This document shows positions 10,901 through 19,200 of a DNA stretch of 47,610 nucleotides, piece by piece. Position 1 is the first letter of the stretch; every line of letters starts with the position of its first letter. The notes under the pieces are model-generated. The model worked only from the letters and a program-made list of their open reading frames with translations, was not told the DNA's origin and made no database searches. The position numbers and the translations under genes were made by a program. The DNA lies in IMG/VR virus record IMGVR_UViG_3300040960_000305, positions 1 through 47,610 of that record; one strand, written 5' to 3'. The stretch comes from a virus.

Positions 10901-11245
10901 CCTTTGACAATGATTGGTTGGGATCTAAGAGAAAGATTTAAAATAGGATTATCTTACGTACTACCGGGTATAAGTCCTAATGATCCTGGTGTAAATTATA
11001 GGGCATCTAAAGATATGTCAGGTGGTAAATACTGGTTTGAAGTTTTAGATAGAAGTGGTATGTTAGGTCCTGGTGCTTTGGCTTTACCGCTTGTTATGGA
11101 GGATAAACAATACGGCAAAGGGCCTCTTATTCCTATACTAGGTCCTGGAGCAGAAAGAGCGTATGATTTACTACAGGGAGAAGCAGAACCTTTTGATTAC
11201 TTCCCTGTATATAGTCAGCTCGACACTAGAGCATTAGAGAGGTAA
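4964..11245 (+). CDS. Giant internal virion protein with zincin-type (HExxH) protease domain
   Basis: A 2093-residue protein, the last of the internal-protein series, in the place of T7 gp16. Residues about 135-180 are an Ala/Gly/Thr-rich hydrophobic stretch. Residues about 960-1000 form a coiled coil. A metalloprotease-like motif HEMGH is at residues 1242-1246, followed about 45 residues later by E1290-E1291 in a helix (FEEWFVDKVSAALFD), a plausible third zinc ligand. Near the C-terminus (about 1960-1990) lies a hydrophobic segment (AIMPLFFGAALLMPLTMIGW) preceded by WQLKSFYYAYGKNIMGG. This resembles C-terminal regions of phage polyvalent proteins (LPD38-like, from memory). Ejection into the host, membrane channel formation and proteolysis are inferred. 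No muramidase domain is evident. Confidence 0.65.
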   Translation: MSDPILDFIKSQNEERTSGPYDPIAGFRNNLDKVSGADTMRGGPEFASEFESIAPDDPADRVAAGYRKGVGQFTADMMYSKAAFQALLGDEEGARRAVQLGIKQADEASKEVGALDMAQEWEKFLDAPDFESFMRAAPATVGETGLSALTSITGALAGVAIAAYTAPATIPTVAAAALTGAAGKKSLNKITKQLAFTHFTKDIIAESVKRAALKKTLTKQQKDVMNAVYKQYQKNALSKRKLYGSVAGVTAAEFPRTTGQAFSTYADQDMYDPISAGLSIAQGGVTAVIGGATEGLVLNKLVGAFARSTAFKSRLTPAGANYKPPSVGKEAAAALGISAVGEPTTEVLQSAVEAGQKFGMYDPRLDGQLDKEYTRQQAALDLQISALAGLTAGGTFGGAGAVSVGAVTGAQNLLREYQQRDALTNMIYAKYGEGGTGVQIEPKQWIRDQFDALGDPTNDKDTIWIDVNSLDEFQEFLNEREQEFKIIGEQKYGNEKILEALQGGKVNPNYLFRYDMANQDTQLGGILLSRDPQKIRGFQQVMENNMPSQALLDNELARVLGYPRTRQNSDQWVVQVRNKETGGLVHYHQTGDPKEDGGVHLENAKKLFKNSPKYSYEIVDAETHLEERRNLVDDPAVDLSEVKPILTEEQAAEATGRTSAKDAEGMTGLRDETGRYAQAADVVEDPVAVTPRKEEGAEPIRNRNNKAWAKPNTQYLQDQAPNSELIKNARLATDPQFRAEFDQNINENNYSRILLEAFIKQQDRFGDVDTQTNTELVYKIDPEGEGFVINKYRKPLQKLETYEQAKPEFDRVIREAKGRGRKQRTVVRGDGTTETRYANSPFAITTREPDGNFSMPQPVDMPTIVNNYRKILQRMGVLPNEQYYQSLADTFTSVYGTLLEDPDYQITFKGEPITDQSFADPEFVVYTEGGGQLEYSLSDLIAKGAEESLGISEQATPGQVQDIERRIQEKQEEISALEQQIKDLQELRQQNGKFTPEQYNQFITLIDQLYGPKVGQKRNGPNNLYIQKNQLEQSLRQAEQEGGNTTLDPRNDIDDMTDPENPGDFQNQDSVEQYWNEEFEHYAKQGFTRAKIGTKKEEKTVDEPKIPKTVEPIQLSERLANATPESIKRYFRTVGKVAKKHLGLKKPLLIFTQQETINIKGAADTIPGVKRLLMEQAKGNYDAYVDAVNQRLNEIKDDVMVQSKGVAGYMQGFGGQFDIIVLRTPENLTEFNFGLMHLVLGHEMGHSFFRESMNKLLKNPLLRRYFMKEFEKAKAASPEVGQYFENNGFEEWFVDKVSAALFDLDKGTILKSKDLSDNYINTMAQALKAFYDAKQKLAPLSPTSESALDQGNAAFFQGRFTYDESVGEFMKGIDGILNERTNLNFQDRVHAEELIDGLFGNRPSLKFMRKINKDAMNMVKTGKVPPWFTKLFFTARGFLDTLGKEKGIGKEIGQIFHKVSGEQGTPGMINEANRKLNELVNELVKRLEMDAKQVDGFDAVVQGITGINESAFTQEEIDAFREAQDEKKPTEQLSPKAQVVRKFLFDVYDILELEKYEIFKRDPETGQFYKTNIQRRANYFPRIILIADIAAKPELKAKLIELLIEANPTTKPADVVKAVEKIIANNEKSVDTSSKLDEDSGYGLGMPEERANLWEGLDTPTLVEEGLAAPGEVAILEYLRDITRQVELQKRGGSRRIRNLIDQLPAEEQGHAKDAVNAMLGRVDPIRHSAWRHMNDGVLTLNVLTLLGMAVFASVPDSAGPILRSREFDLRTITKNIFDALGKGEAEQLARDIGANGREAAAQTILYAGELDGTALWAKKATNTWFRITQLERWTIFTRKFAAGMARDFLIKHADIVSKGYEGDPDVLLSERYLKDLGVTAEQIQAWKDSGSDIDQHAEVRTALGRFVDEAIVRPNAAERPVWASDPHWAIVWQLKSFYYAYGKNIMGGLFREGKTRYGETGNITPAIMPLFFGAALLMPLTMIGWDLRERFKIGLSYVLPGISPNDPGVNYRASKDMSGGKYWFEVLDRSGMLGPGALALPLVMEDKQYGKGPLIPILGPGAERAYDLLQGEAEPFDYFPVYSQLDTRALER

Positions 11246-11253
11246 AATTAGTT

Positions 11254-11628
11254 ATGGCTTACTCAGACACAATTAAATTAGTAGTAGGGGACACACTACC
11301 AGAGTTGACCTTTACTTTAAAAGATAGCAACACAGCTGCAGCAGGACAAACGTTAGATGTAGAGAATGATGCTACATGGGCTCCTATTGATTTATCAAGT
11401 GGTACTGTAAGATTTAGAATTAGAGAAGTAGGACAGACAACAGTATTACAAACAATAACAGCTAGTATTACAGATGCTACCGGAGGCGAATGTGCTTTGA
11501 CTTTTCCTACAGGTACTTGGACAGCTGCTGGTACGTATGAAGGTGAGTTAGAGTTTACTAAATCAAACGGACAAATACAGACAGTACAAGACCTAGTCAA
11601 GTTTAAGGTGCGTGACGATTTTGATTAA
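11254..11628 (+). CDS. Small tail protein, BppU-N-like beta-sandwich
   Basis: A 124-residue beta-rich protein: LVVGDTLPELTFTLKD at the start, a central VRFRIREVGQ, and a final VKFKVRDDF. This order of strands is what I know from the N-terminal domain of baseplate upper proteins and similar small tail proteins that join fibres to the tail (BppU_N type). It overlaps the following repeat protein by one base (TAATG). A connector role between tail and fibre is inferred from the fold impression and from the fibre genes that follow. Confidence 0.5.
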   Translation: MAYSDTIKLVVGDTLPELTFTLKDSNTAAAGQTLDVENDATWAPIDLSSGTVRFRIREVGQTTVLQTITASITDATGGECALTFPTGTWTAAGTYEGELEFTKSNGQIQTVQDLVKFKVRDDFD

Positions 11629-12848
11629 TGGCCTTCCGTGCAAAACTTAGCTATGTAGATCTAAAAGCGACCGTATCTTTTTCTGAGATACGCGTCATTG
11701 TTTCTCAAGAAGAAACCCGTACAAGTCTAAGTTTTACAGACGCTAAAACGTCCGTACACAGTCAACTAGTACAAACGCTAGTTCAATATGTCAATCTAAA
11801 TTCTTTAGTACAATACGTAAATCTATCTGCTGTAGATGTTTTATTAGACGCAGATAGTAAGAACTTATATTTCATACCACAAAACGATTCACCAAACGCT
11901 GTCAGTGTAACTATGTTAGAGGATACAGCCTTTGATGTAGGTAAAACACTTACTGATTCTTACGGTTTTGTTGATGAACCTGCTTTAGGGGTAGGTAAAG
12001 CAGTTTCTGACTCTATTGCTTTTGGTGAAGTAGTACAAACTCTAATTACTTTTATTCGTGATTTTAGTGATTCTTACAGTTTTACAGATAGCCAAGCTTT
12101 AAGCGTAGAACCTGTATATACAGATAGCTTTAGTATGGGTGACGCAGCTCCTACGTTTAATCTTAATAAAACTGCTACGACAGATTCTTTTGGTTTTACT
12201 GATACAGACGACTGGAGCTTTACTAAAAGCCTTACTGATACCCCTACTCTAGTAGATACTGCCCCTAGTTTTACAACTACAACAACTAAAACAGACTCTT
12301 TTGGATTTACTGATAGCCAAGCTTTAAGTTTTGCTAATGTTGTACCGAACAACGAAGCAGTACTAACGGATAGCCCTGCCTTAGCACCAAGTTTAGGTAA
12401 AACAGACAGCTTAAGCATGGATCAAGTTTTCTCTAGAGTTGTTACTTTTGCTAGATCATTTAGCGATACTGTATCTTTAGACGATATAGCTTCTGTTGAT
12501 GACCCACTACAAACAGATGTAGATTCAGCTAAAACTAACGTTTTTGGTTTTACAGATGACCATTCGTACACATTCAGTAAGATACTAAGCGACACGTACG
12601 GAATGTCTGACAGTCCTGCAATAGAAGCTAGTAAACCTTTTGCAGATTCTTTTAGCTTTACAGATGCCCCTATTGTAAGTTCGTCTTTAGCTAAAACAGA
12701 CAGTATTTCAGTTTCTGAAGCATTATCTTTAAGTCTTGGCAATTCTTATACAGATAGTGCTACAATATCAGAAGTTATAAATGTTGTTACCGTACGAAGC
12801 CACAGCGTTATTAACGCGGCTGGATTAAATGTCGGGACACTAAACTAG
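11628..12848 (+). CDS. Tail-associated protein with about 14 tandem TDSxxFTD-type repeats
   Basis: A 406-residue protein. After an N-terminal 110 residues that include a duplicated LVQYVNL motif, residues about 110-385 consist of roughly 14 imperfect units near 20 residues long. Each opens with [TSA]D[ST] followed by a hydrophobic/aromatic alternation, as in TDSFGFTDSQALSFA (two near-identical copies), TDSYGFVDEPAL, SDSYSFTDSQAL and ADSFSFTDAPIV. Alternating Ser/Thr/Asp with hydrophobics suggests a beta-solenoid or beta-sandwich array. Lying between a connector-like gene and the main fibre genes, it is probably an exposed appendage or adhesin. Host-surface binding is inference. Confidence 0.55.
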   Translation: MAFRAKLSYVDLKATVSFSEIRVIVSQEETRTSLSFTDAKTSVHSQLVQTLVQYVNLNSLVQYVNLSAVDVLLDADSKNLYFIPQNDSPNAVSVTMLEDTAFDVGKTLTDSYGFVDEPALGVGKAVSDSIAFGEVVQTLITFIRDFSDSYSFTDSQALSVEPVYTDSFSMGDAAPTFNLNKTATTDSFGFTDTDDWSFTKSLTDTPTLVDTAPSFTTTTTKTDSFGFTDSQALSFANVVPNNEAVLTDSPALAPSLGKTDSLSMDQVFSRVVTFARSFSDTVSLDDIASVDDPLQTDVDSAKTNVFGFTDDHSYTFSKILSDTYGMSDSPAIEASKPFADSFSFTDAPIVSSSLAKTDSISVSEALSLSLGNSYTDSATISEVINVVTVRSHSVINAAGLNVGTLN

Positions 12849-12856
12849 GAGAAACT

Positions 12857-13282
12857 ATGATAAAAGACGGTTTAACTTTAAAAGGTAAGTTAGCAATCGC
12901 TATAAATGGCGAAACAGTCAAAGAAGTAGATAACCTTGTTGTTACGGATGGCAAAGAATATGTAGCTAGTAGAATGAAAGATGCTAGTGCTACTGCTATG
13001 TCACGTATGGCTATTGGTACAGGTAGTACTGCAGCCGCAGCAAGTGATTCTGCATTGGGAAGTGAGGCAGCTAGGGTTGCTTTAACTTCTACTACTGTTA
13101 GCGGAGCGGATGTTACTTATGTTGCTACATTTGGCGCAGGTACAGGAACGGGTGCTATTACAGAAGCAGGTATATTAAATGCAGCTTCTAGCGGAACTAT
13201 GTTATGTAGAACAGTATTTTCAGTTGTAAACAAAGGTGCGTCTGACTCAATGACAATTACCTGGACTGTAACAGTTTCTTAA
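12857..13282 (+). CDS. Small phage structural protein (tail or baseplate)
   Basis: A 141-residue Thr/Ser/Ala/Gly-rich beta protein with a strong Shine-Dalgarno (AGGAG) before its ATG. Its plan is NLVVTDGKEYVASRM, then MAIGTGSTAAA, a central variable part, and a final SMTITWTVTVS. This is a common small virion-protein type found just upstream of long tail fibres in marine phages. The gene lies 8 bases after the repeat protein and 17 bases before the 2348-residue fibre. I cannot name a family with confidence; tail or fibre-base assembly is inferred from context. Confidence 0.5.
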   Translation: MIKDGLTLKGKLAIAINGETVKEVDNLVVTDGKEYVASRMKDASATAMSRMAIGTGSTAAAASDSALGSEAARVALTSTTVSGADVTYVATFGAGTGTGAITEAGILNAASSGTMLCRTVFSVVNKGASDSMTITWTVTVS

Positions 13283-13299
13283 TTTTTAAGGAGTAAGCT

Positions 13300-16200
13300 G
13301 TGGCAGTTGTTTTTAAGAACAATGCAAAAACAACACTTGCATCTGGCATAACGTCCTCGGCCACATCTATTACGGTTGCGGACGGAAGCGTTTTCCCGAC
13401 GCTAACTGGTAGTGATACATTTTTTTGCACCTTCGACGATGGAACCAACATTGAAATTGTTGAGGTCACAGCTGTATCTTCAAATACCCTAACAGTAACT
13501 AGGGCTCAAGATAACACCAGCGCAACTTCTTTTTCTACCGGTACCGTAGCTGAGCTAAGGCTTACTGCTGCTATTCTTGAACTTTTTCCACAAGTAGACG
13601 CAGGTGAAGTTACTGCCGATGAATTTATCGGAGATCTTCGTGGTGCAGTCATATTTAAAGCTCAGGCAGGCGAAGCTGTTTCCAAGAGTGACGCGGTTTA
13701 TGTGTCAGGTATCTCTGGCAATACCCCAGTAGTTTCTTTGGCAGATGCAGATGATGCAAATAAAATGCCCGCTTTTGGCTTGGTATTAACAGCCGCCTCA
13801 GCCAATGGATCTACAGAAGTTGTAACTTTTGGTACTATTTCAAGCGTTGATACTTCTGCATTTAGTGTTGGTGATACTTTGTATGTTTCTACAAACGCAG
13901 GAGGGCTAACCAACTCAAAACCAACAGGCGAAGCCTCTTTAATACAAAACATAGGTAAAGTACAAAGATCTCATGCCTCAGCAGGATCTATCAAGGTAGG
14001 TGGTGCGGGGAGAACAAATGATGTCCCAAACCTTAATGACGGTAACATATTTATAGGTAACGCATCTAACCAGGCAACAACAGCCTCCTTAAACACCAAG
14101 ATAGAAGACTATTTAGATGCCAACGGCACAACCTTCCCAGACAGCGTAAAAGCTCAGTTTGGTACAGGTAATGATTTGCAAATTTATCATACTGGTTCAA
14201 ATAGTGTTATTACAGATACTGGAAGTGGTGACTTAAAAATAAGAGCTAACAATCTGCTTTTAGAAGCATACGCAACTGAAGATGATTATTTAACAGCTAT
14301 TGATGGTGGTGCGGTTACTATTTTTTATGATGGTTCACCAAAACTAGCCACAACCTCAACAGGCATAGACGTAACAGGTACAGTAACTGCTGATTCTGTT
14401 GAAGTAGATGGACTTCTCCATATTGACGGCTCTGATAATAGCAATGTAGCTAGTTTTGCTTTAACAAGAACAGATGCGTCTTGGTCTATTGATAATGAAA
14501 CAAACTTTAGGATTTATGGAAACACTGGTGACACAACCAACCCAGCAACAAAGCGTTTCGAAATAGGTACAGGCGGAGACATCTCCTTCTACGAAGACAC
14601 AGGAACTACAGCTAAGTTCTTTTGGGATGCTTCTGATGAACGATTAAATCTAACAGGCTCTGATTACCAGTTTGGTATAAAGCAAGGTTCTAATCAGCCT
14701 TGGTATAACAGAGCTGTTTCTGATGGTAGTTACAGGATACATTTAAATGGTACAGGCGATATACTAACCGCCACCTCAACAGGAATTGACGTAACAGGCA
14801 CAGCCACGATGGATGGGCTGACTGTTGATGGTGCTGCAAACTTTGGTGCTGCTGTTGATGGTATTATAAATTCAGACTTTTCTGTGTTTATTAATATTGA
14901 TGCTAATAATAACTCTACAGGTGATTCTTTTCATATAGCAAGAAATTCAACAGATGGCTCTGGACCAAAAATGCTGTCTGCTTATGAAACAGGAGACATC
15001 TCCTTCTACGAAGATACAGGAACTACAGCTAAGTTCTTTTGGGATGCAAGTGCTGAATCGCTTGGAATTGGAACGACTAGTCCTTCTCAAGCACTTGATG
15101 TTGTAGGTGCTATCAAAGTATCAGATGGTATTTTAAATGCAGGTGCAGCAGGTTCAGCAAGTGTATTTAACGAAGACGGCACTACTGCTGACTTTAGAGT
15201 TGAATCTAGTGGTAACACTCATATGCTATTTGTTGATGGTGGATTAAACAGAGTTGGAATTGGAACTGCTAGTCCTAATCAATTGTTACATTTATCTGCT
15301 AACGGTCCAGTATTAGCTTTAGGTTCTTCTGGAACTTCTGACCCTAGAATAGATTTTTATGACCAAAACACTACAACTATTGGGGCAGGAATATTTTTTG
15401 ACCAAGATGCAGACTCATTAAAAATACTTAGAACTGTATCAGGTTCTGCAACAGATGGAATAATATTAGATTCTTCAGGCAACTTGTTGGTGGGAACTAC
15501 TTCAGCCTACGGCACTACAGGCACAACTATAAACGCGGCAGGGTTAGTTTATTCATCTGCTGATGGAGATAGAGCAGGACAGTTTGACAGAACTACAAGT
15601 GACGGTGAGCTTGTAAGGTTTTCAAGGGCAGGCACAACAGTTGGAAGTATTGGTTCACAAGGTGGTGATAGTTTAACTATAGGTAATAGTGATACAGGTC
15701 TTTTAATTACTGATAGCAATAATGCTATTCACCCTTGGAATGTTTCTACAAATGCAAGTCGTGATGGAGCTATTGACTTAGGTCGTAGTTCACATCGCTT
15801 CAAAGACCTCTACCTTTCAGGTCAGATTAGCACTAATGATACTGGTGGTTTATCTATTACTGCTGACTCTGTAAACAGAGGTATATTAAACCTTAGTACT
15901 AGCACAGCATATCAACTACTCGGCGGTAGTTATTATGGTTATACAGGCTATAAAACTGGTGGCTATCATAGATTCTTTGGTTCTGATGGTGTTGAGGATA
16001 TGAGACTGGATGCCTCGGGGAATCTGTTGGTGGGGGCTACATCAGAATCAACATGGGAAAGTGCTAAAGGATTTAGAGCAAGACAAAGTGGCTCAACAAC
16101 CATAACAAGAGATGGAAACCCACCTTTATATGTAAATAGACTTACTAGCGATGGTGATATTGCAGTATTTAAAAAAGGTACAACAACAGTTGGAAGTATT

Positions 16201-19200
16201 GGTAGTTCTTTTGGAAATCGTTTATATATAGGCGATGGTGATACCGCTATAAGATTTGCAGATGATTTAGATACTATAGTTCCTTGGAATGGCTCTACTA
16301 ATACTCTTAGAGATGATGCAATTGATTTAGGTGAATCTTCAGGTAGATTCAAAGACCTCTACCTTTCAGGAACAGCTAGAAGTAATACCGTTTCTATTAA
16401 TGGAACTACAGTAATAGACTCCTCTCGTAATTTAACGAATATAGGAACTATCTCTAGTCTTGCTATAACTTCTAGTGGTCTTTCTTATCTTACCCAAGTA
16501 GATTCAAGTGAGTTTAGAAATACTACTCGCGTAAGTACTGCTACAACACCTGCAAATACAGCAGGTTGGTTTAAGATTGCAAAAGTTGTAAGGGGTGCAG
16601 GTAGAATATTGTTATCTTTTACAGGTGGTAATCATAGCCCTGATACTTACGTTATTGATTACTATAAAAACTGGTCAACAACAGGTTCATTGTTTTTAAA
16701 AAATTTACAAGGAGTATCATATATAACAAAAGCAAAAATAAGACAAGATAGTGGAGATAGTAATTACTATGTAGAAATTTATTGTGCTTCTAATTCAAAT
16801 GGTCTTAGCTTTCAAGTTTATCATCAAAGACTACAAGGATTTGCTAATAGTGGTAATGAAGTATATGGTGGCTCTTTAAGTGCAGGTTCTACAAGTGGAA
16901 CAGACATTGTAAGTGAGCAAAGTTTTGTACCTAAAGGTATATGGACTGAAGGAATAGAAGCGGATTACTATTATGGTGATGTAAATATTCTTACAGGTGC
17001 TTTAAAGATAAATGGACAACCAGTAATAAATTCTTCGCGTAATTTAACAGTTGGAACTATCTCATCAGGAGCAATCACAAGCACAGGCGAAGTTGAGGCT
17101 ACTGCTTTAGATATTAATGGCAACGGTGATATTAGCGGCAATCTAACTCTCGGTGGTTATCTAGCAGGTCCCGCTACCTTTACAATTGATCCAGCAGCAG
17201 TAGGAGATAATACAGGAACAGTTGTTATTGCAGGTAATCTACAAGTCGATGGTACAACAACTACAATTAATTCTACTACTCTTACAGTCGATGATAAGAA
17301 TATTACTTTAGCTAGTGGCTCTGCAAATGCAGCTGCTGCTAATGGGGCAGGACTTACAGTTGATTGTGGATCTGGTACTGATGCTACATTTACTTATGAT
17401 GGCACAAATGATGAGTGGGATTTTAATAAAGATATAAATGTAACAGGAACTATATCAAGTGCTGGTGGAACCATGACAGGAGCTTTAAATATTGGAGCAG
17501 CCATTGGTTCAAGAGCAACCACATTAAGTATTGAAGGAGATTCGAATAGTAGTCCTTTTGCAGTAAAATGTTCTGATAAAGCAACGGTATTTAGTGTTTT
17601 ACCTTGGAGTGGTGGTGAAACTTATATAGCATCGGGTGTTTACTATGATGATGGATCATGGGTGCACGCAAGTGCCGATGCAACAAACTGTTTAATAGCA
17701 CTTGATGGATCTGGTGTCTCATGGTACTCCTCAAATAATTCATCAGGTAGCTGGAATGTAGCTGATAACGTTAGTTTGTGGAATTCTTCAGGATCCTGGG
17801 TTGGGGGTATTGCTAGCTCTGGATATAACAATTCAAACTGGGATACAGCATACAGCTGGGGTAACCACGCAAGTGCTAATTACTTAACATCATTTGATAT
17901 AACAACTCAAACAGACCCAAAATATTTAAGAAGTGATGCAAATGATACATTCACAGGAACTCTTACAACAGGTGAATTACAGATATTTTCATCTCATCCT
18001 GTTCACACTGGTTATTCTGGAATAGCAAATACAGAGGCTTGGACTACTACTACTGAGCAATATATGATAATCAGTGCGGGTACGGACACATATATTAATG
18101 GTGATTCTGTTATTATTCGAGCAGGAAATAATTCGAGTACTAATGAAATGACAATTAGTACTAGCGGAACAACAATAGGTGGTAACACTGTATGGCACGC
18201 AGGTAACGATGGTTCTGGTTCAACCCTAGATGCAGACAAATTAGATGGTTCAGAAGGAGCAGTTTACTTCAAATCTCCATCAGATGTTTCTGGGTGGCAA
18301 AATTCAAATAGAAACTTTAGTGTAAGAAGTGGCGGTAATGCTGTCGGTCTTCATATGGAAGAGTCTGATGGAACATTTGGATTTCAGCTTTATGGTGATA
18401 GCGGCGCTTATGGGTTTTTAGATGGAGAGTGGGCTAGTTGGGATATACGAAAAGTAGTAAATGGTGCTTTTAGTGTTGATGAAGGAGCAGGATTAAAACG
18501 AGTACTTAACGAAGCTAACTGGTCTTCTTATGTTACTTCAGTTTCTGGAACCTCTGGAGGTCTATCAGGTTCTCCGAACATAACTGTTGGTACTATCTCT
18601 AGTGGTGCTATAAGTTCAACAGGTAACTTAGATGTTGATGGAATCATTGACAACACTAGAAATAATGGAAATGTGTCAGCTCCTAACAATTCAAACCATA
18701 CAGCAGGTACAAGAATTAAGTTCTATGATGCAGGTGCAACTGCTTGGTATGCAATGGGTATTGAATCAATGCATTTGTGGTTTACTTCTGACGGAGGGTA
18801 TAAGTGGTACGAAGATTCAGTAGAAAGAATGACCCTTAGCAGTGGTGGAAATTTAAGTCTTAATAGTGGCAACTTAACAATCAAAGGTAATGATGGTTTT
18901 AATGCTACAGGTGAAACCGCAAGTATTTATTTAGGGGATGGTAATTCAGAGATTAGAGCAACATACGATGGCGGTACTAAGTTTTTCCTAAATGGTACAG
19001 ACCGAATGGAAATAGAGGGTGGCACTGGAAATCTTAACTTAAAAACAGGCAACCTTGAAATCAATTCAACAACAGTAATAGATTCGTCAAGAAATTTAAG
19101 AAGTATACCATTACAAAACTTAGGGTCTCCTCTATCAAACACTGAACATGCTGTTGTTAATATTGGTAGAGTTGGGGGAGCAGGAGAAACAAGAGCAATA

